Source of the DNA: Armatimonadota bacterium
Lineage (GTDB): Bacteria; Armatimonadota; JAAZEB01
NCBI GenBank assembly: GCA_012841485.1
Contig: DUUU01000011.1
Location: 1 to 38,004, forward strand
Direction: 5' to 3'
DNA length: 38,004 nucleotides
Below are positions 25,758 to 34,541 of the stretch, piece after piece. The notes beneath the pieces were generated by a model. It saw nothing but the letters and a program-made list of their open reading frames with translations. It made no database searches and was not told the DNA's origin. A program made the position numbers and the translations under genes. The first letter of the stretch is position 1. Each line of letters opens with the position of its first letter.

Positions 25758-26924
25758 GTGAGGAGCGACTATTACGACGAGCTGATCCGGCGCAACGATA
25801 TCGTGGCCGTCGCGCAGGAGCTGGGTCTCGCCGTGCGCGGTACCAGGTGCCGCTGTCTCCGGCCCGAAGCGCATGCCCACGGCGACCGGAGCCCCTCGCT
25901 CTCCTTCAACCGCCGGCGCAACACCTTCCACTGCTGGGTTTGCCCCGACGTGGGCGGCAGCGTGATCGACCTGGTGATGCTGGCCCGCGGAGTCTCACGC
26001 GAGGGGGCCGTGGCCTACCTGGCCGCGCGCGCCGGCATGCCCCCGCCACCGGCCGGCAGCCGCGGAGCGAGCACCGTCCCGCGGCGCTTCCCTACGCCTG
26101 CGCCGAAATCGAGAACCGCCCCCGAAGCCACCCCGGGCACGCGGGGTCCCAGGGTGCGGCTGGTCCAGGAGGACCCGGACGCATACGCGCTGGTTGCGCC
26201 CGACCGGCCGCCTCCCGCGCCCGAGCCACAGCTTGAGCCGGAGCAAATCGCCCGCATCTATTCCCGCTTCCTCTTCTGGTGCGACCGGATCGGTGAAGTG
26301 AACTACCTGACCCGGTGGCGCGGCATCTCGCGGGAGACGGCCGACCGCATGGGCATCGTCTGGGTCCACGATGCCACGAGTATCGAGAATCGCCTGCGTG
26401 ATGATTACGCGGAGGAGGAGCTGCGGGCGAGCGGGCTTTTCAACGAGAGGGGGCTCATCTTCTACCGCCATCCCATCGTGTTCCCTTTCTACCATCAGGG
26501 AAAGGCGTGCTTTCTCCAGGGCCGCCGGGTGGATGGACGCGAGCCAAAGTATCTGAGCGTGCGCAGGCCGATCTGTTGCCTCTACAATCACGACATCCTC
26601 GCAACCCTCTCGCCCGGCGACGCCGTCGTGCTAAGCGAGGGCGTGATCGATACCCTCACCTGGCTGGAGTATGGGGTGCCGGCGGTTGGAATCCTGGGCG
26701 TGGGCTGCTTCAAGTCGGAGTGGATCCCGAAATTCCGAGACCGGCGCGTGCTCATCTGCCTCGACAACGACGAGCCGGGCCAGCGCGCCGCGCGTGACCT
26801 GCGCCAGCGTTTCATCGCGGCCGGACAGCAGGCGTTCCTCGTCACCCTTCCCGAGGGGGTGAAGGATATCAATGAGCTCTTCCTGAAGTACCCGCGCCTG
26901 GATGGAATCACCCTCATCCAATAG
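25758..26924 (+). CDS. Small DnaG-like primase (CHC2 zinc finger plus TOPRIM)
   Basis: 388 residues from GTG 25758, with AGAGG just upstream. The N-terminal zinc knuckle has Cys33, His41, Cys59 and Cys62 in the context C-x7-H ... HCWVC, with GDRSPSLSF between, as in DnaG CHC2 domains; the first spacing is longer than the usual C-x2-H. A proline-rich linker (94-160) follows, then a primase core (NERGLIFYRHPIVFPFY ... GRRVDGREPKYLS), and a TOPRIM domain with Glu294 (LSEGVIDTLTW) and Asp336/Asp338 (LICLDNDEPGQRAA). The C-terminal helicase-binding domain of replicative DnaG (about 600 residues) is missing. It may be an accessory primase or a domesticated mobile-element enzyme. Confidence 0.82.
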   Translation: MRSDYYDELIRRNDIVAVAQELGLAVRGTRCRCLRPEAHAHGDRSPSLSFNRRRNTFHCWVCPDVGGSVIDLVMLARGVSREGAVAYLAARAGMPPPPAGSRGASTVPRRFPTPAPKSRTAPEATPGTRGPRVRLVQEDPDAYALVAPDRPPPAPEPQLEPEQIARIYSRFLFWCDRIGEVNYLTRWRGISRETADRMGIVWVHDATSIENRLRDDYAEEELRASGLFNERGLIFYRHPIVFPFYHQGKACFLQGRRVDGREPKYLSVRRPICCLYNHDILATLSPGDAVVLSEGVIDTLTWLEYGVPAVGILGVGCFKSEWIPKFRDRRVLICLDNDEPGQRAARDLRQRFIAAGQQAFLVTLPEGVKDINELFLKYPRLDGITLIQ

Positions 26925-26953
26925 GCGCGGGTTCGTGACGGTCCTCCCGGAGG

Positions 26954-28126
26954 TCAGGACGCCTCGGCCGGTGGCTCTTTCTCGGGCAGGGAGACGGCAT
27001 CCCAAAACCGCGTGGCAGAGTAGGGCGCGCGGCGCAGGTCGGGAATGGGGAGGGGCACGCCCCCCATCTCTGCCGAGCGGTTGGCGATAATGCCTGGCAG
27101 GCAGAACTCGATGGCGCGGTAGACATCGATGGGCGCGGGCCGGCCCTCCAGGAGAGCGCGGGTAAAGTGGCGGGCGAGTTGGAGATCGGTGCCGCCGTGG
27201 CCGGTGCTGGCATCGGTGCCGCGTGCCGCGGCGCCGATCGGCACGCGCTCCCATCCCTCGGATTCTTGCCGGTCGCGATCGAAGCGCCGGCAGAAACCCT
27301 CGTAACTGAACCACTCGGCGCTTCCCTCGGTGCCAAAGAGACGGTAGCGGTGCTCTGACGGACGGCGCGTGTTCAAGGTAATCAGTATCTTGATCAGCGT
27401 GCCTTTCGCCGTCTCGAAGAGGGCAATCTGCCCGTCGGAGCGCAAGGGGCAATCGGGCGAGCGCCAGGGTGCGCTCCGGCAGGTCACGGAGACGCAGCGG
27501 TCATCCAGCACCTCCAGCAGGGGGCCGAGATCATGCGTGAGGTATTGGATCGGGGGCTGATCCGCGCGCCAGATGGGGCGGCAGCCGGCGCGGCCGAGGG
27601 CGCGCGCCCGCGAGGGGGAGATGCGGGTGCCGTCCGGGGCGGAGAGCGTCTCCGGCAGGTAGTGGAGGTACTCCGCTTCCGCGAGCGAGATGGGGCCCAG
27701 CCGGCCATCCACCAACCACTTGCGCCAGTAGCGGAGGAAATCGAGGAAGCAGGAGTTCTCGCCGAGCATGTACACCTGGCCGGTGCGCTCGACGGTATCG
27801 CGCAGGCGGATCAGCTCCTCGAAGGTATCGGCGCCTGGCACCTCGGAGAGGACGTGGCAGCCGGCCTCCAGCGCCTGACAGGCGTGCTCCACCTGGCGCT
27901 TGCCATTGCTGGCGATGACGACGGCATCCGGGCGCATCGCCAACAGCTCCTCGAACTCGGCGACCACCTTGCCTCCCGCAGGCTTTAGCAGCGCCTCGGC
28001 TGGCTCGCGATACAGCGGCAGCCGGTCCGCCGCGCCGATGACGACCGCCTCTTCGACCGCCAGGAAGTTGCGCAGGTGCGCCATGCCCCGCCGTAGCCCC
28101 AGAATACCGACTCTCAGCTTCTCCAT
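26954..28126 (-). CDS. Gfo/Idh/MocA family oxidoreductase lacking the usual catalytic lysine
   Basis: 390 residues from ATG 28124-28126, with GAGGGAGAG upstream. The N-terminal Rossmann fold starts LRVGILGLRRGMAHLRNF, has DAVVIASNGKRQVEHACQALEAG, then HVLSEVPGADTFEEL. Family members usually have an EKP motif whose Lys is catalytic; here it is EVP, with Val96 at that place. The C-terminal alpha/beta domain (EAEYLHYLP, THDLGPLLEVLDDR, GTEGSAEW, GRPAPIDVYRAIEFCLPGIIANRSAEMGG) is intact. NAD(P) binding therefore seems kept while acid-base chemistry may differ. Substrate is probably a sugar or inositol derivative, by family only. It converges with the primase gene, 29 bases away. Confidence 0.88.
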   Translation of the reverse strand: MEKLRVGILGLRRGMAHLRNFLAVEEAVVIGAADRLPLYREPAEALLKPAGGKVVAEFEELLAMRPDAVVIASNGKRQVEHACQALEAGCHVLSEVPGADTFEELIRLRDTVERTGQVYMLGENSCFLDFLRYWRKWLVDGRLGPISLAEAEYLHYLPETLSAPDGTRISPSRARALGRAGCRPIWRADQPPIQYLTHDLGPLLEVLDDRCVSVTCRSAPWRSPDCPLRSDGQIALFETAKGTLIKILITLNTRRPSEHRYRLFGTEGSAEWFSYEGFCRRFDRDRQESEGWERVPIGAAARGTDASTGHGGTDLQLARHFTRALLEGRPAPIDVYRAIEFCLPGIIANRSAEMGGVPLPIPDLRRAPYSATRFWDAVSLPEKEPPAEAS

Positions 28127-28279
28127 CGCTTCTCTCCCTCAGAACGCCTCTTCGCGACACACTGCCTCCTCACCTTCTGGGGCTCGATACCCCGGACGAA
28201 AGGCACGGACGCGGATGGGAAGGTGCGCACTCGCTGGGCTATGCGACCCCTTTCGAGGGAGCCCGGAGCCCGCCCGGGC

Positions 28280-28308
28280 TTGACGCCCGGCGCTCGAGAT
28301 GATATACT
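28280..28308 (+). promoter_or_regulatory. Sigma70-type promoter of H-X9-DG pilin C
   Basis: TTGACG (28280-28285), a 17-base spacer, then TATACT (28303-28308); both match five of six consensus positions. An ACTGG/CCAGT hairpin with an inner TTGC/GCAA (28311-28341) lies at the predicted start of the transcript. The leader to ATG 28381 is about 65 bases. Confidence 0.7.
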
Positions 28309-28380
28309 AAACTGGTCTTGTTGCATTCCACGCAATCCAGTGCCCCGCTGGCCTTTGTGGCCGGAGAGGAGGTTCGTGCG

Positions 28381-29142
28381 ATGCAGGCCCCGCTCTTCAG
28401 GAAGCAGGGGTGCCGCAACAAGGGATGTGATAGTGGCTTCACCCTGATTGAGCTGCTAGTGGTGATCGCCATCATCGCCATCCTTGCGGCTGTGCTCCTG
28501 CCTGTCTTTGCGCGCGCGAGAGAGAACGCGCGCAAGGCGACATGCCAGTCGAACCTGAAGCAGATCGCCATGGGCGTCCTGATGTACACGCAGGACCACG
28601 ACGAGACCTTCCCGATCCTCTATCCGGAGCCATACTCCTATGCGCGGGTATGGGCCTCCTGGGTGAAGCCGTACATCGCCGGGAAGGCGGGCACGACCGA
28701 CGCGGATGATGTCTTCAAGTGCCCCAACGTGCGCGGCTACCAGAAGGATACGGCTTACGTGGCCTACGGGATCGCGCGCTACTCCATCGCAGGCAGTCCC
28801 TCCTACAACCCCACCAGCGAGATGAACCGCCCGGCGTGCCTCGCGGAGATCGCCCAGCCATCCAAGACGATCATGGTGGGAGAGGCCAACTACCAGCATC
28901 CGAACGATCCGCCGCTGCATTACCGGGGGTGGTACTACATCAATCCCGGCTACGTCGCCGGCCGCCACAACCTCGATGGCCCGGACGAGCGTAAGGATGG
29001 GTGGGCCAACATCGCTTTCGTGGACGGGCACGTGAAGCTCTATCCGGCGAGGAAGCTGAATGAGTGGCCCTATCCCGACTACTATGTGAATGAGCCGTGG
29101 AACTTCCGGAAGTATGACGTGCCGGACGTGTACCCCTTCTGA
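28381..29142 (+). CDS. Type IV pilin-like protein, H-X9-DG family (C)
   Basis: 253 residues from ATG 28381, with GAGAGGAGG upstream. A longer leader, [19 protein letters not shown], precedes [20 protein letters not shown]; Gly(-1), Phe(+1) and Glu(+5) are intact. [16 protein letters not shown] and LKQI follow. The exported part has [10 protein letters not shown], several Tyr/Trp-rich strands and a C-terminal GRHNLDG ... [12 protein letters not shown]. The His-to-DG distance is stretched by an insertion (GPDERKDG), unlike the exact H-X9-DG of A, B and D. It is monocistronic, 106 bases before a URO-D-like gene. Confidence 0.87.
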   Translation: MQAPLFRKQGCRNKGCDSGFTLIELLVVIAIIAILAAVLLPVFARARENARKATCQSNLKQIAMGVLMYTQDHDETFPILYPEPYSYARVWASWVKPYIAGKAGTTDADDVFKCPNVRGYQKDTAYVAYGIARYSIAGSPSYNPTSEMNRPACLAEIAQPSKTIMVGEANYQHPNDPPLHYRGWYYINPGYVAGRHNLDGPDERKDGWANIAFVDGHVKLYPARKLNEWPYPDYYVNEPWNFRKYDVPDVYPF

Positions 29143-29248
29143 GCCGCGGCCCGCGGCAGGGGCGTGCCTGGTCGGCAGCGAACCGATGGATAGCCCGCGG
29201 GGGAGCGCGTGTTTAGCCCGCGCCGGCAACGAGTGAGGAGTCCATCGC

Positions 29249-30394
29249 ATGCTTCCAAAGGAGCGAGTCGCTGCCGTCTTCGAGCACCGTCCGACCGACA
29301 AGGTGCCGATCTACCAGGGAGGGTTCTCATCGCGTGCCGCGTCCATCGTCCTGGAGCGTGAAGCCTACGTGGGCGGGGGCATCCAGCAGTATCGTGAGGC
29401 GCGGGCGCTGTGGGAGGGGCCGGATGCCCACCAGGAGTTCCTGGAACGGACGCGCCAGGACACGTTTGACCTGGTGCGCACGCTCGAACTCGACCTGGTT
29501 CGCCCCAGCTACTGGCGGATGCCGGAGAAGCCGACGCGGCGCATTGACGAGAACACCTTCTTCTATGGCCAGGAGGATGGTGTCTGGCGGGTGATGCGCT
29601 TCGACCCCGCCTACGAGCTCTACCAGGAGGTCGATCACAGCCCGCGCCCGGAGCTGACTTTGGAGGATATGGAGCGCCACATCGCCGCGGCGGAGCAGGC
29701 AGCTGCCGAGGCGCCGCCTCCGAAGCCGGAGAGCTATCCAGACCTTGTCGCAGCGATCGCCGAGTTTGGCGAGACGCATGCCATTCCGGGCACTGGCATC
29801 GGCATCTGCGTGCCCCGCGAGCCGGTCTGGCTGGAGGCCATCGCCCTTCGCCCGGACCTGGTAGGCCGCTTCCTCATGGCCCAGGCGACGCGTGCCGCGC
29901 GGGTGCCCGCGGTGATGGCGCAGATGGGCCTGCCCCATCTCATGGGCGGGGGGGATTTCGCCTCGAAAAACGGGCCCTTCTACTCCCCGCGTGCCTTCCA
30001 TCAGATCATGCTTCCGGCGCTGCAGCGTGTCTCGGACGCCTGCCATGCCGCTGGCACCTACCACATGTTTGCCTCGGATGGGGACCTCTGGCCCGTGGCC
30101 GACGATCTCTTTGGCGCATCCGGTGTCGATTGTTTCTATGAGATCGACCGGCGCGCCGGCATGGATCTGGCCCGGCTTCGCGACACCTTCCCGCACCTGA
30201 CGCTCTTGGGTGGCATCGCCTCGGAGACGCTTCACGTGGGCACGAAGGAAGAGGTCATCGCCGAGGTGCGCAGCGCCCTCGCCGTGGCGAAAGAGAAGGG
30301 GAGCATTATCGTCGGCTGCTCGAACCAAATCGTGGCGCCGACGCCGGCGGAAAACATCTGGGCGATGATGGAGATCCTCCACGCGGAGCGGTAG
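29249..30394 (+). CDS. Uroporphyrinogen decarboxylase family (URO-D fold) protein
   Basis: 381 residues. The start LPKERVAAVFEHRPTDKVP is the common opening of URO-D-fold proteins found outside haem synthesis. Later blocks include IGICVPREPVWLEAIALRPDLVG, MGGGDFASKNGPFYSPRAFHQIMLPAL, a core YHMFASDGDLWPVADDL ... CFYEIDRRAGMDLARLRD, LLGGIASETLHVGTKEEVIAEV and the C-terminal GCSNQIVAPTPAENIWAMMEIL. These match the TIM barrel of the family, which includes methylcobalamin:CoM/THF methyltransferases. HemE-specific N-terminal signatures are lacking, so true HemE is unlikely. The substrate is unknown; corrinoid demethylation is a guess with no corrinoid protein nearby. Haem genes are absent. Confidence 0.85.
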   Translation: MLPKERVAAVFEHRPTDKVPIYQGGFSSRAASIVLEREAYVGGGIQQYREARALWEGPDAHQEFLERTRQDTFDLVRTLELDLVRPSYWRMPEKPTRRIDENTFFYGQEDGVWRVMRFDPAYELYQEVDHSPRPELTLEDMERHIAAAEQAAAEAPPPKPESYPDLVAAIAEFGETHAIPGTGIGICVPREPVWLEAIALRPDLVGRFLMAQATRAARVPAVMAQMGLPHLMGGGDFASKNGPFYSPRAFHQIMLPALQRVSDACHAAGTYHMFASDGDLWPVADDLFGASGVDCFYEIDRRAGMDLARLRDTFPHLTLLGGIASETLHVGTKEEVIAEVRSALAVAKEKGSIIVGCSNQIVAPTPAENIWAMMEILHAER

Positions 30395-30414
30395 GCGGCG
30401 AGCTCTTTCCCGGC

Positions 30415-32814
30415 TCATCGATCCCGGAGGGTGACCACTCGCCCGCGTTCCTCGAGCTTGATGCACCAGCCGCTCCAGCGGGGGAGCGTGCCCTCGCTGA
30501 GCCGGGCGTTGCGCATACCGCTCTGCCAGTGAAGAGTGATGACGCGCGCCACCGGGTCATATTCCACCGAGAAGTTGGCCAGGCCAGAGGAGAAGACGCG
30601 CGGATAGCGGCGGTCCATCTCTGCCCGAACCAGCGGGTCCAGCTCCGGAAAGCGGAGATCCGATGGGGAGAGAAGCGACCAGTCCTCGGGGCCTTCGACG
30701 CCCAGGCGCTCCAGGCGCTCCAATAGCCAGGCGCGCGGTTCGATGGGAGGCGCGCCACTCCCCTCCAGGGCGCGGTGGAGGTTCCAGGCATCGATGGCAT
30801 CACGCAGGGCGGGGGCTACCTCGGCGAGCAGCCGACCGGAGAGGATGAGATCCGCCAGCGCCTCACGGAGCAGGGCGCCGGAGAGCTCTCGCGTCTCGCG
30901 GCCGATCTCGCGGCCGGCATACTCGATAGCCACCTCGCCGACGACGCGCCCTTCGAAGACGGCAGGGCTTTCGGCGCGCGGCGTGCCCAGGCCAGCCTCC
31001 AGGAGGTCGGCAAAGCGGCAGGGCATGGCGTAGCGCGTGCGCAGCTGCGTGCGCAAGCCCCGGTCGCCGAGTGCCTCCACTTCGAGCATCACCGCGGCCT
31101 GCGGGCCATCCCCGGGCTTCTCCGTGTCGCGCCCGCGCCGACCTCGCCCGCGCGAGCGTGCCGGCCCCCATTGCACCTCATCCTGGCCGTTTCCCCAGGC
31201 ATCGCCACCCCGCCGGCGCACATAGGCGCGCTCGGGCCACTCGCGCAACAGGTGCGCCAGCAGCGCCGGGCGGTCTGGCATCACGGGACCGGGATCTTCC
31301 GCAAGGGACGGCAGGTCAAAGAGAGCGCGGAGCTGGTCGGCAATCCGGCGGCACTCGGCGAGCGCCTCGCGCGGCGCGCCGTCCTGCCCCACGCCACCCC
31401 GCCGGAGCGCCAGGATCAGGCGCACGCCATCGCACGAGGGGGCCTCTTCCTCGGTTTCCTCGTCCTCAGAACGGCGCTGGAGAAGGGGCGCGCGGCTCTC
31501 CAGGGCAGCGGCGAGATCCGCCACGTCGCGCCTCAATTCCGGGGGCGCCTGGAGTAGCAGGCGGGCGAGTGCCACATCCACCGGAATCTCCGAGAGTCGG
31601 CGTCCGAATTCGGTCATGCGGCCGCCGGCATCGAGGGCACCCCAGGTCTGAAGCTGTGCCTGGGCGCGCTCCACGGCGAACTCCGGGGGCGCGTCCAGGA
31701 ACTCCAGCTCTTGCGGTTGGAAGCCGACCGCGGCAATCGCGAGGACGAGATGCACCAGCTCTTCCCGCAGGATCTGCGGCGGCGTCTCCGGTTCCAAGAC
31801 GGCGCGCTCGTCCCAGAGGCGATAGCAGAGCCCAGGCGCCACGCGGCCCGCGCGTCCGCGCCGCTGCTCCGCCGAGGCGAGGGAGACCGGCACCACGGCG
31901 AGCGTCGAGTGCCCGCCGCGATGGATCCGCTGACGCACGAGCCCGCTATCGACCACCGCCGTGATCCCCGGCAACGTGATCGAGGTTTCGGCGACGTTGG
32001 TTGCCAGGATCACCCGCCGGCCACTCGGATCGAAGGCGCGGTCTTGCTCCCGATTGGTGAGCGTGCCGTGCAGCGGGAGCACCTCGACGCCCTGGAGTCC
32101 CTGGAGGCGCGCCTGGCACTCCGCGATCTCCCCTTTCCCGGGGAGGAAGACGAGCACGCTCCCCTCCGTCTCCGCAAGCGCCCGGCGGACGCCTTCCGCG
32201 ACGCGGTCGGCCAGGCGCCACGCGGAAGGCACCATCGGTCCACCCAGGTAGCGCACGGTGACCGGGTAGACACGGCCCTCCGCCTGGAGCCATTCGGCTT
32301 CCAGGAAGCGGGCCAGCCGCTCCCCGTCGAGGGTGGCGGACATGATGACCAGGCGAGCATCGGGGCGTAGCCGGCGCGCTGCCGCCAGGAAGAGGTCCAT
32401 CTCCAGGCCACGCTCATGGAACTCATCGAGGATCAGCGTGCCGTAGGGATTCAGGCCATCGCCTGCCGCGTACTGCAGGGCGACGCCGGGGGTCACGAAA
32501 CGGATGCGCGTTTCCGGGCCAGCCACGTCCTCGAAGCGCACCGTGTAGCCCACACCCTGGCCAAGGGTCTCGCCCTGCTGCTCGGCCACCCAGCGCGCCA
32601 GCGACCGGCATGCCACCCGTCGCGGTTCCACGACCAGCACTGGCTTGCCGGTCGCCTCGGCGCACCAAACCGGAATGCGAGTCGACTTGCCGCTCCCTGT
32701 GGGCGCGCTCACAATGAGGTGGCAGCGCGACACCAGCGATGCCACGCGGGGGCGCAGCTCATCCACCGGCAGGGCATCCGTCTCCGCATGGCGGCTCGGG
32801 AAGGAGGGTTTCAT
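30415..32814 (-). CDS. hrpB: ATP-dependent RNA helicase HrpB
   Basis: 799 residues from ATG 32812-32814. DEAH-box helicase core: Walker A SAPTGSGKST (36-45), DEFHERG (130-136), SAT (159-161), a RecA2 motif with LATNVAETSITLPGITAVVDSG, and QRRGRAGR. The HrpB-specific C-terminal half is present: VHLVLAIAAVGFQPQELEFLDAPP, RRRGGDAWG, and a terminal section with YPRVFSSGLANFSVEYDPVARVITLHW and the closing WSGWCIKLEERGRVVTLRDR. An Arg/Gly-rich insert (RSRGRGRRGRDTEKPGDGP, about residues 577-595) may bind nucleic acid. HrpB is a DEAH helicase whose role in bacteria is poorly known. It converges on the URO-D gene, 20 bases apart. Confidence 0.94.
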   Translation of the reverse strand: MKPSFPSRHAETDALPVDELRPRVASLVSRCHLIVSAPTGSGKSTRIPVWCAEATGKPVLVVEPRRVACRSLARWVAEQQGETLGQGVGYTVRFEDVAGPETRIRFVTPGVALQYAAGDGLNPYGTLILDEFHERGLEMDLFLAAARRLRPDARLVIMSATLDGERLARFLEAEWLQAEGRVYPVTVRYLGGPMVPSAWRLADRVAEGVRRALAETEGSVLVFLPGKGEIAECQARLQGLQGVEVLPLHGTLTNREQDRAFDPSGRRVILATNVAETSITLPGITAVVDSGLVRQRIHRGGHSTLAVVPVSLASAEQRRGRAGRVAPGLCYRLWDERAVLEPETPPQILREELVHLVLAIAAVGFQPQELEFLDAPPEFAVERAQAQLQTWGALDAGGRMTEFGRRLSEIPVDVALARLLLQAPPELRRDVADLAAALESRAPLLQRRSEDEETEEEAPSCDGVRLILALRRGGVGQDGAPREALAECRRIADQLRALFDLPSLAEDPGPVMPDRPALLAHLLREWPERAYVRRRGGDAWGNGQDEVQWGPARSRGRGRRGRDTEKPGDGPQAAVMLEVEALGDRGLRTQLRTRYAMPCRFADLLEAGLGTPRAESPAVFEGRVVGEVAIEYAGREIGRETRELSGALLREALADLILSGRLLAEVAPALRDAIDAWNLHRALEGSGAPPIEPRAWLLERLERLGVEGPEDWSLLSPSDLRFPELDPLVRAEMDRRYPRVFSSGLANFSVEYDPVARVITLHWQSGMRNARLSEGTLPRWSGWCIKLEERGRVVTLRDR

Positions 32815-33116
32815 GCCCCTATGATACCACAACTCGGCAACTCTCGGGGACTCGCCGCGCCTCCAGGGAGGGCACCATCCGCGGGCAACCCAGGCCGGTG
32901 GGGTCGGAGGCGCGCGCGACGAAGTGTTGACGCGCGCGCATCGCCCGTGCTATGATGGGGCGTCAGGCAGGCTTCCGTTCCGTGCGAATCTCTCAAGCGC
33001 CAGGGGCCCCGCGGCCATCTGAAGGTATGGGTCTTCGTTGAGCCGGGATTGGCAACCGCACGCATTTCGCGGGCGGCACCGCCGGGCCCGCGGGTGGCGA
33101 GAGGAGGAGGGCCACA
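32815..33116. other. Intergenic region with pilin D promoter
   Basis: 302 bases between hrpB (minus) and pilin D (plus), no gene. It holds the plus-strand promoter at 32927-32956. A CGCGGG/CCCGCG hairpin with an inner GGCGG/CGCC element (33068-33092) stands just before the pilin ribosome site. No promoter for hrpB was recognised. Confidence 0.5.
32927..32956 (+). promoter_or_regulatory. Sigma70-type promoter of H-X9-DG pilin D
   Basis: TTGACG (32927-32932), an 18-base spacer, then TATGAT (32951-32956); each box matches five of six. The leader is about 150 bases, the longest of the four pilin genes, and ends in a GC-rich hairpin next to the ribosome site GAGAGGAGGAGG. Confidence 0.65.
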
Positions 33117-33770
33117 ATGGTTGGGTGCTTGCGTCGACGAATCCCTGGGTTTACGCTCATCGAGCTGCTCGTGGTGATCGCAATCATCGCCATCTTGGCC
33201 GCGATTCTCTTCCCCGTGTTCGCAAGAGCACGCGAGAACGCGCGCAAGTCGACTTGCCAGAGCAACCTGAAGCAGATCGGGATGGCGGTCCAGATGTATG
33301 CTCAGGACTACGATGAGATCTACCCCGGTATCAGCATGGCGACCGCCACCTCGCAATGCTGGACCAATGACCTGTTGGATCCCTACATCAAGAACGCGAA
33401 GGTGTGGGTCTGCCCTAGCATCACCTCCGGCACCTATGGCTTCAACTGGCGGCACATGATCAAGGACACCTTCTCCAGTCCGACTTCGGGCGTGCGGATG
33501 GCGACCGTGCAACGCCCGGCAGATATCCTCATCGCGGTGGACGTGCATACCGCAGACCTGGCCTCGGGCAAGGAGAACAGCACCGGGGGAATCTTTGCCA
33601 ACTGCCCGAAGTGCGTCCAGCCCTCATGGTGGAACCGCTACAACCACGGGATCTCTGGCCGCCACTTTGATGGCGCCGTCATCGCTTTCGCCGATGGGCA
33701 CGTGAAGTGGATGCGTCTGGATCAGATCCTCGCGAACACGAACGATCTGTGGGCGCACAGCAGCTACTGA
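33117..33770 (+). CDS. Type IV pilin-like protein, H-X9-DG family (D)
   Basis: 217 residues from ATG 33117. Leader [11 protein letters not shown] precedes [20 protein letters not shown], with intact Gly(-1), Phe(+1) and Glu(+5); [19 protein letters not shown] and LKQIG follow. The exported domain has WVCPSITSG, a CPKC-containing loop ([17 protein letters not shown]) and [17 protein letters not shown], an exact H-X9-DG. The two extra Cys of the CPKC loop are not in the other three paralogs. It is monocistronic, between its own promoter and the convergent OsmC gene. Confidence 0.88.
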   Translation: MVGCLRRRIPGFTLIELLVVIAIIAILAAILFPVFARARENARKSTCQSNLKQIGMAVQMYAQDYDEIYPGISMATATSQCWTNDLLDPYIKNAKVWVCPSITSGTYGFNWRHMIKDTFSSPTSGVRMATVQRPADILIAVDVHTADLASGKENSTGGIFANCPKCVQPSWWNRYNHGISGRHFDGAVIAFADGHVKWMRLDQILANTNDLWAHSSY

Positions 33771-33882
33771 GAGCGGTCCGGCGCCGCACGCCCAAACGCC
33801 ACCGCATCGATGAGACGTGCGCAGGCGAAACGCCATCTCCGGCGCGCTGGAAAAAGGGGGCCCGCTGTCGCTGTGTATGGAA

Positions 33883-33907
33883 GCCGCGCCTCTCCACGGG
33901 GCGCGGC
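33883..33907 (-). terminator. Hairpin terminator of the OsmC gene
   Basis: Perfect 8-bp arms GCCGCGCC/GGCGCGGC with a 9-base loop, 6 bases past the OsmC stop on the minus strand. The following sequence is TTCCATAC, and a T5 run lies about 27 bases further on, so termination is likely but not ideal. It may also stop read-through from pilin D. Confidence 0.5.
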
Positions 33908-33913
33908 CAGGGG

Positions 33914-34339
33914 CTACACCCGTTTCGCGTCCAGCGTGATCGGCACCGAGGCGAGCGCCTTCGAGACGGGGCACCCCGCCTTCGCGGCCTCGGCGATCTC
34001 CTGGAAACGTGCCTCGGGGATGTTTGGGACCTCGGCTTCGGTGAAGAGGTCGATCCGGGTGATCGCGAAGGCATCGGCCACCTTGCCGAGGCGTACCTTG
34101 GCCGTGGTCTGGACGCGCGCCGGCGTGAAGCCGGCCTCGCTGAGCTGCGCGGCGAACGCCATGCTGAAGCACCCGGCGTGCGCCGCCGCGATCAGCTCCT
34201 CGGGATTCGTGCCAGGGCCCTCCTCAAAGCGCGAAGAGTAGGAGTAGCGGCCCTGAAACGCGCCGCCTCCTAACTTCATCATCCCCTCGCCACCGCGAAG
34301 GTCGCCTTTCCACTCTGCCTCGGACGTGCGTACTGCCAT
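33914..34339 (-). CDS. OsmC family peroxiredoxin
   Basis: 141 residues from ATG 34337-34339, with GGGAGG upstream. The OsmC fold is clear: EAEWKGDLRGGEG at the N-terminus, FEEGPGTNPEELIAAAHAGCFSMAFA with peroxidatic Cys57, and AKAGCPVSKALA with resolving Cys123. Such enzymes reduce organic hydroperoxides in the cytoplasm using a two-Cys mechanism. Length and both Cys match the OsmC subgroup. It stands alone, convergent with pilin D and divergent from the isomerase operon. Confidence 0.94.
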   Translation of the reverse strand: MAVRTSEAEWKGDLRGGEGMMKLGGGAFQGRYSYSSRFEEGPGTNPEELIAAAHAGCFSMAFAAQLSEAGFTPARVQTTAKVRLGKVADAFAITRIDLFTEAEVPNIPEARFQEIAEAAKAGCPVSKALASVPITLDAKRV

Positions 34340-34541
34340 CGTTTCCTCCCAACAGCCGGTCGAGCCATGTTGAACTACTTGCTTCCTTTAGACTCTACCC
34401 ACCTAGCGTTTGTTTCTCACACCCCTGGTACCTAGGGCGCGAGAGACGACAGGGAGGTGACGCCGGGCGTCGAAAGCAGTGTTGGCACTGCATGGGCGTG
34501 CCAGGGGCCGGCAATCCCGGCGCCGGGAAGGTGACTGAGAG

